DNA of 64,000 nt, taken from NCBI RefSeq assembly GCF_000373485.1, contig NZ_KB891576.1, forward strand, positions 310,001 through 374,000, in the 5' to 3' direction. The translations under genes and the position numbers were made by a program. How positions within the stretch are numbered: position 1 is the stretch's first letter; each line of letters begins with the position of its first letter. The notes under the pieces were generated by a model. The model was not told the DNA's origin and searched no databases. It saw nothing but the letters and a program-made list of their open reading frames with translations. Source of the stretch: Dasania marina DSM 21967. GTDB lineage: Bacteria; Pseudomonadota; Gammaproteobacteria; Pseudomonadales; Dasaniaceae. Positions 9,118-17,997 of the stretch are shown here, one piece after another.

Positions 9118-9262
9118 GATCTCAAAAAAACCCAACAAACACTCACCATATAAAACACAACTTATTGTTTTATATAACAAAAATACGCAGCCTGATATAA
9201 ATTAGGTCATTTAAAAAAATCAAATAGATTGTTAGTCAGTCTATATCTCTACCGGCCAACAA

Positions 9263-9278
9263 GTGATTAAATGGTGAC
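9263..9278. promoter_or_regulatory. Candidate DmpR binding site for dmpK
   Basis: GTGATTAAATGGTGAC lies 155 bases above the dmpK -24 box. It matches 12 of 16 positions of the site at 4318-4333 in the same orientation relative to transcription. On the transcribed strand the core is CACCATTTAAT. An additional weak palindrome, TTGTTTTATATAACAA, lies at 9165-9180. The rest of this 410-base divergent gap is AT-rich, and I could not place a promoter for dmpR in it. Confidence 0.5.
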
Positions 9279-9455
9279 AGTAACTGCCCAAACTAATGAT
9301 TTGGACAGCCTGCCGCCACTGGTAATTTTTATTATCAAAAATAACAACCTTCCCCACTTTGGTGTATATTCAAGGATGTTGTTTTTTATAAGTAAAACTG
9401 ATATTTAAATTCGGCTTAAAATCAATAATAAAAAATACATTTTTTGGGAAAAACT

Positions 9456-11159
9456 ATGCTTCAAAAAATTAAACAGCCTATGCCAACACCTGAAGATTTA
9501 ATCAACAAAATTCAATTTGATTATCAGAACGGTAAGATATGGCTTGATGAGCACCGTATGCTGCTCATCCACTCTTCTGTTATGGGGTCATTGCGTAAAG
9601 AACTAATTACCACTCTTGGGGTTGAGCGGGCGAGAGGGTTTTTAATGCGATTTGGTTATCAATCCGGTATAAAAGATGCGGAGCTAGCGCATAAATTACG
9701 CCCTGACATGTCCAAAGCAGAAGCCTTTATGGTTGGTCCTCAGCTGCACGGTTTGAAAGGGATGGTTAAAGCTGAGCTTGAAACACTCGATATTGACCTA
9801 GAAAACGGTAAATTTTATAGTGAATTTAACTGGCATGGCTCTTTTGAATCAGATATCCATACTGCTGATTTTGGTATTACCGCCGAGCCTATCTGCTGGA
9901 TGCTATTAGGCTATGCTAGTGGTTTCTCCTCCTACTTTGTTGGCCGAAAAATAATTTTCAAAGAAACACAATGTCGAGGTCAAGGACATGGCCACTGTCA
10001 TATTGTCGGAAAATTTGCTGAAGACTGGGATGATCAGGAAGAACTAGAACGGCAATTACTCCCTGACCACATCGTCGAAGAACTGTTTGCCCTGCGCTAC
10101 GAGATATCTACGTTGCGGGAAAAAATTGCTGACTACACCAGCCCGCTTACCGATTTATTAATTAACTCTGTCGGCCAGTCTGACGCGTTTAAACAAGTAT
10201 GCCACCTAATTAAACGTGCCTCTGGCAGTAACGTAACGGTGCTATTACAAGGTGAAACAGGCGTCGGCAAGGAGGTAGTTGCCAAGGGGCTTCACCTGAG
10301 TAGTGAACGTGCGGACAAGGCATTTATTGCAGTCAACTGTGCCTGCATTCCTCCAGACTTGATAGAGTCCGAATTATTTGGCGTCCGCAAAGGCGCTTAT
10401 ACCGGCGCCACTGAATCACGTGAAGGAAAATTTGAACGCGCCGACGGTGGAACCATATTTCTAGATGAAGTCATTGAACTTTCCCCCCGCGCCCAGGCCA
10501 CCTTGCTACGAGTTTTACAAGAGGGAGAAATGGAACGCGTTGGCGATATAAAAACCCGTAAAATTAATGTTCGTGTAGTAGCCGCTAGTAATGAAAATTT
10601 GGATGAAGCAGTCAAAGAGGGTCGTTTCAGAGCGGATCTATTTTACCGATTAAATGTTTTTCCTGTATACATCCCTCCACTACGTCAGAGAACAGAAGAC
10701 ATTCCACTGCTAATTGAGCACTTTCTGGAAAAGTACCACGCCCTGTACAATAAAAAAACCAGTGGTGTTTCTGACAAGGCGATGCAAGCTCTAGCCAATT
10801 ATAAGTGGCCTGGCAATATTCGCGAACTTGAAAACATGATCGAACGCGGTATTATTCTGACCGACAATAATAACAGCATCGATATGCAATCATTATTTCC
10901 ATCCTTGATTGAGCCCTCTCATCCAATGTATATCTCCACCCGAACAGGGGAGGTTAGCCCTGACGATCACAACGAACAATCCGCACCTGACAATATTGTC
11001 GAACAGTTACTTGCCAACGACCTGAACCTAGATGAACTGGAAAGCCAATTACTCAAGCATGCCATGAACAAAACCGATGGTAACATAGCCCAAGCTGCTC
11101 GCCTGCTGGGCATTACTCGTCCACAGATGGCTTACCGCCTAAAGAAACAACAAAGCTAA
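9456..11159 (+). CDS. dmpR: Phenol-responsive sigma-54 activator (DmpR/MopR family)
   Basis: 567 residues from the ATG at 9456, which has GGGA upstream; a TTG four codons earlier is weaker. Domains in order are XylR_N sensor (about 15-130), V4R (about 140-190), linker, AAA+ (about 235-460) and Fis-type HTH (about 530-565). Walker A is 266-273 (GETGVGKE), the sigma-54 contact loop is GAYTGA (313-318), and Walker B is in 'GGTIFLDEV'. Relative to MopR every key sensor residue is present at a constant offset of eight. His98 and Trp126 are the phenol contacts. Cys147, Glu170, Cys173 and Cys181 are the zinc site. It should bind phenols and switch on the flanking promoters. It sits between the two phenol operons it is predicted to control. 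Confidence 0.95.
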   Translation: MLQKIKQPMPTPEDLINKIQFDYQNGKIWLDEHRMLLIHSSVMGSLRKELITTLGVERARGFLMRFGYQSGIKDAELAHKLRPDMSKAEAFMVGPQLHGLKGMVKAELETLDIDLENGKFYSEFNWHGSFESDIHTADFGITAEPICWMLLGYASGFSSYFVGRKIIFKETQCRGQGHGHCHIVGKFAEDWDDQEELERQLLPDHIVEELFALRYEISTLREKIADYTSPLTDLLINSVGQSDAFKQVCHLIKRASGSNVTVLLQGETGVGKEVVAKGLHLSSERADKAFIAVNCACIPPDLIESELFGVRKGAYTGATESREGKFERADGGTIFLDEVIELSPRAQATLLRVLQEGEMERVGDIKTRKINVRVVAASNENLDEAVKEGRFRADLFYRLNVFPVYIPPLRQRTEDIPLLIEHFLEKYHALYNKKTSGVSDKAMQALANYKWPGNIRELENMIERGIILTDNNNSIDMQSLFPSLIEPSHPMYISTRTGEVSPDDHNEQSAPDNIVEQLLANDLNLDELESQLLKHAMNKTDGNIAQAARLLGITRPQMAYRLKKQQS

Positions 11160-11164
11160 CTAAC

Positions 11165-11213
11165 TAGTTATCGGCGCGGGGGTTTTCTTCCAAAAACTAC
11201 TCGCCGATAACTA
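11165..11213. terminator. Inverted repeat after dmpR, candidate terminator
   Basis: TAGTTATCGGCG (11165-11176) and CGCCGATAACTA (11202-11213) form a perfect 12-bp stem with a 25-base loop, starting 5 bases after the dmpR stop. The loop can form a small GTTTT/AAAAC stem of its own. There is no T-run, so it may be a Rho-dependent stop or a transcript-stabilising hairpin. Confidence 0.5.
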
Positions 11214-11256
11214 CCTTACTGACTTCACCATCAGATCAATTATTTAACGTAGAGTG

Positions 11257-11271
11257 CATCATTTAATGATG
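11257..11271. promoter_or_regulatory. Candidate DmpR binding site for dmpQ operon
   Basis: CATCATTTAATGATG is a 7+1+7 perfect palindrome centred about 150 bases above the -24 box at 11413. Its core CATCATTTAAT matches the sites upstream of the two leftward sigma-54 promoters at a similar distance and in the same orientation. The flanking 309-base gap holds the terminator-like repeat, this site, an ATTAC-TTC-GTAAT palindrome (11373-11385) and the promoter. Confidence 0.55.
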
Positions 11272-11412
11272 TACTGCTCATTACCCCTCCAGCGTTATAA
11301 ACTAATTCGTTTATGCCAACTTGCTCAGCCAGCACATATCCTTTGTAAAAACCCCTTTATTTTCAGCGTGTTATTACTTCGTAATTGATTCAGATTAACT
11401 TCTGCCAGAAAT

Positions 11413-11428
11413 TGGCACGCAACCTGCA
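11413..11428 (+). promoter_or_regulatory. Sigma-54 promoter of the dmpQBCDEFGH operon
   Basis: TGGCAC-GCAAC-CTGCA has the exact GG-N10-GC spacing and one mismatch to TGGCAC-N5-TTGCW. Transcription should begin about 12 bases on, near 11440, and dmpQ starts at 11469. Confidence 0.8.
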
Positions 11429-11468
11429 ATCAGCCTATAAATCACAAAAATAAAAATGGTTATTTTTT

Positions 11469-11810
11469 ATGGCAATCAGCAGCAATCAGAGCCTGTTCAA
11501 GAGTGATTACCAGATACTGGTAGCTAACAAAAATAATAGCTATTCCTGCGCTGCCGGAGAAACATTACTAGCAGCCATGGAAAGAGCCAATAAACGTTGT
11601 ATCAAGGTGGGTTGCCGTTGTGGTGGTTGTGGTTTATGCAAAATTCGGATTATTTCAGGTAACTATGCCTGCAAATCCATGAGCAAGACACAGATAAATG
11701 AACAGGATAGTCACGCGGGTTTGGCCCTTGCTTGTCGAGTAATTCCCTCCAGCGATATGACAATAGAATCCGATCTTTGTGAGCAGCGCATCATTAGCAC
11801 AGATAAATAA
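11469..11810 (+). CDS. dmpQ: XylT/DmpQ-type [2Fe-2S] ferredoxin
   Basis: 113 residues. The cysteine pattern 'CIKVGCRCGGCGLCK' with a late Cys in 'LALACRVIP' is that of chloroplast-type ferredoxins of the XylT/DmpQ group. This small ferredoxin re-reduces the active-site iron of catechol 2,3-dioxygenase after oxidative inactivation by substituted catechols. It is the first gene of the rightward operon and is followed by dmpB after 49 bases, as in known meta-pathways. The Shine-Dalgarno is weak. Confidence 0.92.
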   Translation: MAISSNQSLFKSDYQILVANKNNSYSCAAGETLLAAMERANKRCIKVGCRCGGCGLCKIRIISGNYACKSMSKTQINEQDSHAGLALACRVIPSSDMTIESDLCEQRIISTDK

Positions 11811-11859
11811 CGAAACACATAAACAAATATAACCAGAATAATAACGAGAGGAATAACTC

Positions 11860-12783
11860 ATGAAGAAAGGTGTAATGCGACCTGGACATGTTCAGTTACG
11901 AGTAATGGACATTGAAGAAGCCCTTAAACATTATCGCGATCTTCTAGGCTTAATTGAGATGGATCGAGATGATCAAGGTCGCGTCTATCTAAAAGGCTGG
12001 ACTGAAGTAGACAAATTCTCTGTGGTTCTACGACAATCCGACTCGCCTGGAATGGATTTTATGGCATTCAAGTGTTTGGATGAAAATACTCTTGATAATC
12101 TGAGATCTGGTTTGATTGAATATGGCTGCGAAGTTACTGACGTCCCTGCAGGCGATCTTAAAGACTGTGGTCGCCGAGTACAATTCAATACTCCCAGTGG
12201 ACACTGTTTTGAACTATTTGCTACTAAAAAACAAACCGGTAAATGGGGGGTAGAAAACATTAATCCCGAAGCTTGGCCACGTGGTCTAAAAGGTATGAAA
12301 GCACTTCGCTTTGACCACTGCTTGATATACGGCCCTGACATTGTTGCTAGCACTAAAATATTTTGTGAAGTATTGGGGTTTGATATTGCCGAACAGGTCA
12401 TTGAACCAGACGGTACCGCCATCTCACATTTTATATCTATCAGCACCAAGGCACATGACATTGCCTTTATTGAACACCCCGAACCCGGCAAGCTCCATCA
12501 CTGCTCTTTTTTACTGGAAACTTGGGAAGACGTGCTTCGTGCTGCCGACCTAATTTCTATGCACGATGTATCAATTGATATTGGCCCAACCCGCCACGGA
12601 CTAACTCACGGGAAAACCATTTATTTCTTTGATCCTTCTGGCAACCGTACCGAGGTGTTCTGTGGTGGTGATTATCACTATCCCGATCACCCCACAGTAA
12701 CCTGGCAAACTGAAGCGCTAGGTAAGGCTATTTTTTATCATGACCGGGTTTTAAACGAGCGTTTTTTAACGGTGTTGACCTGA
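11860..12783 (+). CDS. dmpB: Catechol 2,3-dioxygenase
   Basis: 307 residues, the same length as XylE/DmpB. It opens the catechol ring between C2 and C3 to 2-hydroxymuconic semialdehyde. Iron ligands fall exactly at His153, His214 and Glu265. The catalytic residues His199, His246 and Tyr255 are also at the canonical positions. There are two vicinal-oxygen-chelate modules, and the C-terminal one is catalytic. A GAGAGGAA ribosome site precedes the ATG. It follows its rescue ferredoxin dmpQ by 49 bases. Confidence 0.97.
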   Translation: MKKGVMRPGHVQLRVMDIEEALKHYRDLLGLIEMDRDDQGRVYLKGWTEVDKFSVVLRQSDSPGMDFMAFKCLDENTLDNLRSGLIEYGCEVTDVPAGDLKDCGRRVQFNTPSGHCFELFATKKQTGKWGVENINPEAWPRGLKGMKALRFDHCLIYGPDIVASTKIFCEVLGFDIAEQVIEPDGTAISHFISISTKAHDIAFIEHPEPGKLHHCSFLLETWEDVLRAADLISMHDVSIDIGPTRHGLTHGKTIYFFDPSGNRTEVFCGGDYHYPDHPTVTWQTEALGKAIFYHDRVLNERFLTVLT

Positions 12784-12848
12784 TATCAACCTAACGGTTT
12801 TTAGGCGTAATTTTCAAGTGAACCTGAGCAATACCAAGTGAGAGCCTC

Positions 12849-14309
12849 ATGAAACAGTTTAATCATTTTATTAACGGCGAGTTTTCAGCATCGTCCAGTC
12901 AGGTGGTGTTTGAAAACCGCTGTCCAGTCGATAATCATTTGATCGGCCAGGTAGCTGAAGCAGGTCAACCAGAAGTTAATGCCGCAGTGGCAGCGGCTAA
13001 AGCTGCGCTGCTAGGGCCCTGGGGTGATATGACGCAGGCACAACGTATCCAATTGCTGGACCGGGTAGCTGAACGTATCAATGAACGTTTCGATGAATTT
13101 TTACAGGCCGAGTGCTTGGATACCGGCAAGCCACATAAAATCGCCTCGCATATTGATATCCCCCGTGGCGCAGCTAACTTCAAGGCCTTTTCTGAAACCC
13201 TAGCCAACCACCCCACAGAGTCTTTTAAACTGGACACACCTGATGGCAAAGGCGCGCTCAATTATGGTCACCGCAGTCCCAAAGGTGTTATTGCAGTAAT
13301 CAGTCCCTGGAACCTTCCCCTGTTATTGATGACATGGAAGGTCGGTCCTGCCTTGGCCTGTGGTAACACTGTGGTAGTCAAACCCTCAGAGGAAACTCCA
13401 GCCACAGCAACACTGTTAGGTGAAGTTATGCAGGAATGCGGTGTACCAGCCGGTGTTTATAACGTAGTACACGGTTTCGGCCCGAATTCTGCTGGCGCCA
13501 TGCTAAGCGGCCACCCCGACGTTGATGCCATCACGTTTACTGGCGAAACCCGTACGGGGGAAGCCATTATGCGATCGGCCGCTGTAGGCTTACGTAATGT
13601 GTCGCTGGAATGCGGCGGCAAAAACCCTTCACTGGTATTTGCTGATTGCGACTTGGATAAAGCCATTGAAGGCACTATGCGTTCAGCCTTCGTCAATTGT
13701 GGGCAAGTGTGCCTCGGTACTGAACGTGTGTATGTGGAACGCCCTATCTTCGAACAATTTGTGCAACGACTGAAAGAGGGGGTCGAACAATTAAAGCTTG
13801 GCCGCCCTGAAGACCCTAGTGTCGATTTTGGACCATTGGTCAGCCATAAACACCGTGACAAAGTACTCTCTTATTATCAATTGGCAAAACAAGAAGGTGC
13901 CACTGTAGTGATTGGTGGTGGTGTACCTGATATGGGCGCAGAGCTTAACGATGGCGCTTGGATAGAACCAACTATTTGGACCGGATTAAATGATGATGCG
14001 CGCGTAGTCAATGAAGAAATTTTTGGTCCCTGCTGCCATATTCGTCCCTTTGATAGTGAAACCGAAGTGATTGCGCTAGCCAACAATACCCGTTACGGCT
14101 TATCAGCAACCATATGGACAGAAAACAGCAGCCGAGCCTGTCGCGTTGCCGAGGCCATGGAGGCAGGTATTGTCTGGGTCAACAGCTGGTTTTTGCGTGA
14201 TCTCCGTACAGCTTTTGGAGGTGCCAAAGAATCCGGTATAGGTCGCGAAGGTGGTGTGCACTCGCTAGAGTTTTATACAGAAATTAAAAATATCTGTATC
14301 AAGTTATAG
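12849..14309 (+). CDS. dmpC: 2-hydroxymuconic semialdehyde dehydrogenase
   Basis: 486 residues, an NAD-dependent aldehyde dehydrogenase. It oxidises the ring-fission product to 4-oxalocrotonate, the dehydrogenative branch used for phenol itself. The cofactor region 'SPWNLPLLLMTWKVGPALACGN', the general base in 'LECGGKNPSLVF' and the catalytic Cys in 'VNCGQVCLGTERV' are intact. Position directly after dmpB and before dmpD supports DmpC rather than a generic aldehyde dehydrogenase. Confidence 0.95.
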   Translation: MKQFNHFINGEFSASSSQVVFENRCPVDNHLIGQVAEAGQPEVNAAVAAAKAALLGPWGDMTQAQRIQLLDRVAERINERFDEFLQAECLDTGKPHKIASHIDIPRGAANFKAFSETLANHPTESFKLDTPDGKGALNYGHRSPKGVIAVISPWNLPLLLMTWKVGPALACGNTVVVKPSEETPATATLLGEVMQECGVPAGVYNVVHGFGPNSAGAMLSGHPDVDAITFTGETRTGEAIMRSAAVGLRNVSLECGGKNPSLVFADCDLDKAIEGTMRSAFVNCGQVCLGTERVYVERPIFEQFVQRLKEGVEQLKLGRPEDPSVDFGPLVSHKHRDKVLSYYQLAKQEGATVVIGGGVPDMGAELNDGAWIEPTIWTGLNDDARVVNEEIFGPCCHIRPFDSETEVIALANNTRYGLSATIWTENSSRACRVAEAMEAGIVWVNSWFLRDLRTAFGGAKESGIGREGGVHSLEFYTEIKNICIKL

Positions 14310-14343
14310 CTGCCCAACAAACATCCAGATAGGAAACCTTGTT

Positions 14344-15192
14344 ATGACAGTTAGCGCTGTAACCAACGACCCTGAAATTGATCGCATGGTTGATATCAAC
14401 GGTATTATGACCAACCTGCATGATCAGGGAACCGGCTACCCAGTAATGATGATCCACGGTTCGGGGCCCGGCGTAAGCGCTTGGGCCAACTGGCGGCTGA
14501 CCATTCCCGAACTGGCTAAACAGCGCCGAGTGATTGCTCCAGACATGATAGGTTTTGGTTTTACCCAGAGGCCAGCCGACAACCACTACAGCGTTGATCG
14601 CTGGGTCAATCACGCCATTGCTATTCTCGACACGCTTGGTATTGAGCAAACTGATTTAGTCGGCAACTCCTTTGGTGGTGCCTTGTCACTAGCACTGGCA
14701 ATACGTCACCCTGAGCGTATACGTCGCCTAGTATTAATGGGTAGTGTTGGTGTAAGTTTTGACATCACTCAAGGTTTAGATGCGGTTTGGGGCTATCAAC
14801 CCTCCGTCGAAGCAATGAAGTCACTGTTGGATATTTTTGCCCACGACCGCAGCCTGGTCAATGACGAACTGGCTGAGCTACGGTATCAGGCCAGTATTCA
14901 ACCGGGCTTTCAGGAGGCTTTTGCCGCCATGTTCCCCGCCCCTAGGCAACGCTGGGTCGATGCCTTGGCTAGTGCTGAACAAGATATTCGCGCCCTGCCC
15001 CATGAAACATTGATAATTCACGGCCGTGAAGACCAGGTAATCCCACTACAAACCAGCCTCACCTTAAGTCAGTGGATTGGCAACGCTCAACTCCATGTAT
15101 TTGGCCACTGTGGCCACTGGACCCAAATCGAACACACTGCTCGCTTTAACCGCTTGGTACTGGACTTTTTGTCCGAAGCCGACAATCCCTGA
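14344..15192 (+). CDS. dmpD: 2-hydroxymuconic semialdehyde hydrolase
   Basis: 282 residues, an alpha/beta hydrolase of the meta-cleavage product hydrolase family. It hydrolyses ring-fission products (mainly from 3-methylcatechol) to 2-hydroxypenta-2,4-dienoate and an acid. The oxyanion region is 'MIHGSGPGVSAWANW'. The nucleophile Ser109 is in GNSFGG, the acid Asp is in 'HGREDQVIP', and the His is in 'FGHCGHWTQIEH'. It sits 34 bases after dmpC and 16 before dmpE. Presence of both dmpC and dmpD gives two branches for unsubstituted and methylated phenols. Confidence 0.95.
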   Translation: MTVSAVTNDPEIDRMVDINGIMTNLHDQGTGYPVMMIHGSGPGVSAWANWRLTIPELAKQRRVIAPDMIGFGFTQRPADNHYSVDRWVNHAIAILDTLGIEQTDLVGNSFGGALSLALAIRHPERIRRLVLMGSVGVSFDITQGLDAVWGYQPSVEAMKSLLDIFAHDRSLVNDELAELRYQASIQPGFQEAFAAMFPAPRQRWVDALASAEQDIRALPHETLIIHGREDQVIPLQTSLTLSQWIGNAQLHVFGHCGHWTQIEHTARFNRLVLDFLSEADNP

Positions 15193-15208
15193 CAGAGACT
15201 TATACATT

Positions 15209-15994
15209 ATGGATAAAACTAAAATACTGGCCTGCGGTGATGAACTGTACGCCGCGATGACTGAACGCCGCACCCTGCAACCACTGACTGAACGATACGC
15301 AGATATCAGTATTGACGACGCTTACCATATTTCCTTACAAATGCTAGAGCGGCGCATACAGGGCGGAGCGAAAATTATTGGCAAAAAAATTGGTGTCACC
15401 TCCAAAGCAGTACAGAACATGCTCAATGTGTACCAACCAGATTTTGGCTACTTGACCCACGACATGGCCTATAGCCAAGGTGCGGAAATGCCTATTAGTA
15501 GCAAACTAATTCAACCTAAAGCCGAGGGGGAAATTGCCTTTATTTTGAAAAAAGATTTAATCGGCCCAGGCATTACCAACGCCGACGTCTTGGCTGCCAC
15601 CGAGTGCGTTATGCCTTGCTTTGAAATCGTCGATTCACGTATCGAAAACTGGAATATTAAAATCCAAGATACTGTCGCCGACAATGCCTCCTGCGGTTTG
15701 TTCATGCTCGGCGACAATGCTGTTGATCCATCCAAAGTCGACCTATCCACCTGCGGTATGGTGGTCGAAAAAAATGGCCAAATTATCTCTACCGGCGCAG
15801 GCGCTGCAGCACTCGGCAACCCAGTCAATTGCGTCACTTGGCTGGCTAACACACTAGGTCAGTTTGGTATTGCACTAAAAGCAGGTGAAGTCATTTTATC
15901 AGGCTCACTCGTGCCATTAGAACCTGTACAAGCTGGAGATTTTATGACCGTAAGTATCGGCGGTATCGGCTCAGCATCAGTGCGCTTCACCTGA
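15209..15994 (+). CDS. dmpE: 2-oxopent-4-enoate (2-hydroxypentadienoate) hydratase
   Basis: 261 residues from the ATG at 15209, the exact family length. An open frame extends 132 bases back into dmpD but lacks family similarity. The enzyme adds water to 2-hydroxypenta-2,4-dienoate to give 4-hydroxy-2-oxovalerate. Conserved segments include 'GKKIGVTSKAVQNMLNV', 'KAEGEIAFILKKDL' and 'LGNPVNCVTWLANTL'. It is a paralogue of dmpH in this operon (same hydratase/decarboxylase fold). Confidence 0.94.
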   Translation: MDKTKILACGDELYAAMTERRTLQPLTERYADISIDDAYHISLQMLERRIQGGAKIIGKKIGVTSKAVQNMLNVYQPDFGYLTHDMAYSQGAEMPISSKLIQPKAEGEIAFILKKDLIGPGITNADVLAATECVMPCFEIVDSRIENWNIKIQDTVADNASCGLFMLGDNAVDPSKVDLSTCGMVVEKNGQIISTGAGAAALGNPVNCVTWLANTLGQFGIALKAGEVILSGSLVPLEPVQAGDFMTVSIGGIGSASVRFT

Positions 15995-16043
15995 GAGGAA
16001 AAGACAACAGCCAGTCAAGCAATAGTCATTTTAGGAATAAATC

Positions 16044-16955
16044 ATGAATAAAAAATTAAACGCAGTGATTATCGGGCCCGGTAATATCGGCACCGATCTA
16101 TTAATGAAAATGCAACGTTCTAACTGGATAAACCCGGTTTGGATGGTGGGTATAGACCCTGAATCAGAAGGCCTTAAGCGAGCCAATGATATGGGCATAA
16201 AAACCTCTAGCTCGGGCCTAGAGGGCATGCTGAACAAAGTCATTGAAGACGATATCCGTATCGCCTTCGATGCCACATCAGCTTATGTCCATGCCGAAAA
16301 CAGCCGCCAACTCAATGAGCTGGGGGTCATCATGATAGATCTAACCCCTGCAGCCATTGGCCCGTTTTGCATTCCACCGGTCAATTTAACAACACTATCT
16401 AAACAACTAGCTATGAACGTTAACATGGTGACCTGTGGAGGCCAGGCTACTATCCCGATGGTAGCGGCTATATCGCGAGTACAAGCGGTAGATTACGGAG
16501 AAATTATTGCCACCGTATCCTCCCGTTCGGTAGGCCCGGGTACCCGCCAAAACATTGATGAATTTACTCGCACCACAGCCGCTGCGGTTGAACAAGTCGG
16601 CGGTGCTAAAAAAGGCAAAGCGATTATTGTAATCAACCCAGCTGAGCCTCCGATGTTAATGCGCGACACTATTCACTGCCTTACCACGGAAACCCCTGAC
16701 CAACAGGCCATCACCAAATCGATTCACGAGATGGTGGCCGATGTTCAACAATATGTCCCAGGCTACAAGCTGGTCAACGGGCCAGTGTTCGACGACAAGC
16801 GAGTAACGGTGTTTATGGAAGTGGAAGGCCTGGGCGATTTCTTACCTAAGTACGCCGGCAACCTAGACATCATGACAGCAGCCGCACTTCGCACCGGCGA
16901 ACTGTTTGCCGAACAAGCCTGCCAAGGCGCTATCACACTGCCAACGCGCGGATAA
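16044..16955 (+). CDS. dmpF: Acetaldehyde dehydrogenase (CoA-acylating)
   Basis: 303 residues. It converts acetaldehyde, NAD and CoA to acetyl-CoA and works in a channelled complex with the aldolase DmpG. The NAD-binding motif is '[13 protein letters not shown]', and the catalytic Cys is in '[14 protein letters not shown]'. AGGAATAAATC precedes the ATG. It ends 13 bases before dmpG, as expected for a co-translated complex. Confidence 0.95.
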   Translation: MNKKLNAVIIGPGNIGTDLLMKMQRSNWINPVWMVGIDPESEGLKRANDMGIKTSSSGLEGMLNKVIEDDIRIAFDATSAYVHAENSRQLNELGVIMIDLTPAAIGPFCIPPVNLTTLSKQLAMNVNMVTCGGQATIPMVAAISRVQAVDYGEIIATVSSRSVGPGTRQNIDEFTRTTAAAVEQVGGAKKGKAIIVINPAEPPMLMRDTIHCLTTETPDQQAITKSIHEMVADVQQYVPGYKLVNGPVFDDKRVTVFMEVEGLGDFLPKYAGNLDIMTAAALRTGELFAEQACQGAITLPTRG

Positions 16956-16968
16956 CAGGAGAAAGACT

Positions 16969-17997
16969 ATGGATTTAACCAATAAAACTGTAACGCTGCA
17001 CGACATGAGTATGCGTGATGGCATGCACGCCAAGCGTCATCAAATATCGTTGCAACAAATGGTCGCAGTTGCTATCGGCCTCGATCAAGCAGGCCTGCCA
17101 CTGATCGAAATCACTCATGGTGATGGTCTAGGCGGCGCCTCGGTAAATTATGGTTTTCCTGCCCACAGCGACGAAGATTATCTCAGGGCAGTTATCCCGC
17201 AAATGAAAAATGCCAAGGTATCGGCACTGTTATTACCTGGTATTGGAACCATCGACCACTTAAAAATGGCCCGAGATTGCGGTGTACACACTATTCGTGT
17301 CGCCACACACTGCACTGAAGCTGACGTCTCTCAGCAGCACATTTCTATGGCCGCAAAAATGGAAATGGATACAGTCGGTTTTTTAATGATGGCACATATG
17401 GTCAGCGCTGAAAAATTACTAGAACAGGCCAAGTTGATGGAGAGCTACGGCGCTAACTGCATTTACTGCACAGACTCCGCCGGTTATATGTTGCCCGATG
17501 AAGTCAGCAAAAAAATCTCCCTCTTGCGATCTGAACTTAGCCCCGCGACCGAAATCGGTTTTCACGGCCACCATAATATGGGCATGTCCATCGCTAACTC
17601 CCTCACTGCTATTGAAGCTGGCGCCAATCGCATAGATGGCTCGGTCGCTGGATTGGGGGCCGGGGCCGGTAACACACCACTGGAAGTGTTTGTGGCGGTA
17701 CTGGAGCGGATGGGTGCCAAACACAATATAGACCTTTATAAAATTATGGATGTTGCCGAAGACCTGATTGTGCCCATGATGGACCAACCGATCCGTGTTG
17801 ATCGCGACGCCCTAACATTGGGGTATGCCGGTGTTTACAGCTCATTTTTGCTATTTGCCCAACGAGCGGAAAAACAATATGGCATCCAAGCTAGGGATAT
17901 TCTGGTAGAACTGGGTCGCCGCGGTACCGTAGGCGGCCAAGAAGACATGATTGAAGATCTGGCGCTTACTATGGCAAAACAGCAGGGGTTAATTTAA
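16969..17997 (+). CDS. dmpG: 4-hydroxy-2-oxovalerate aldolase
   Basis: 342 residues from the ATG at 16969, preceded by AGGAG. The open frame further upstream overlaps dmpF and is not used. It splits 4-hydroxy-2-oxovalerate to pyruvate and acetaldehyde, which passes to DmpF. The HMGL-like TIM barrel begins with '[16 protein letters not shown]', with the conserved Arg-Asp and metal-site residues. '[15 protein letters not shown]' supplies the metal-binding histidines. The stop codon overlaps the dmpH start (TAATG). Confidence 0.96.
   Translation: MDLTNKTVTLHDMSMRDGMHAKRHQISLQQMVAVAIGLDQAGLPLIEITHGDGLGGASVNYGFPAHSDEDYLRAVIPQMKNAKVSALLLPGIGTIDHLKMARDCGVHTIRVATHCTEADVSQQHISMAAKMEMDTVGFLMMAHMVSAEKLLEQAKLMESYGANCIYCTDSAGYMLPDEVSKKISLLRSELSPATEIGFHGHHNMGMSIANSLTAIEAGANRIDGSVAGLGAGAGNTPLEVFVAVLERMGAKHNIDLYKIMDVAEDLIVPMMDQPIRVDRDALTLGYAGVYSSFLLFAQRAEKQYGIQARDILVELGRRGTVGGQEDMIEDLALTMAKQQGLI

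Noticed and set aside
11235..11246. IHF-like site ATCAATTATTTA near the dmpQ promoter
   Set aside because: It lies upstream of the candidate activator site rather than between it and the promoter, and such AT-rich matches are common by chance here.
15077..15208. Upstream extension of dmpE into dmpD
   Set aside because: The added 44 residues are absent from the family, and the ATG at 15209 gives exactly 261 residues.
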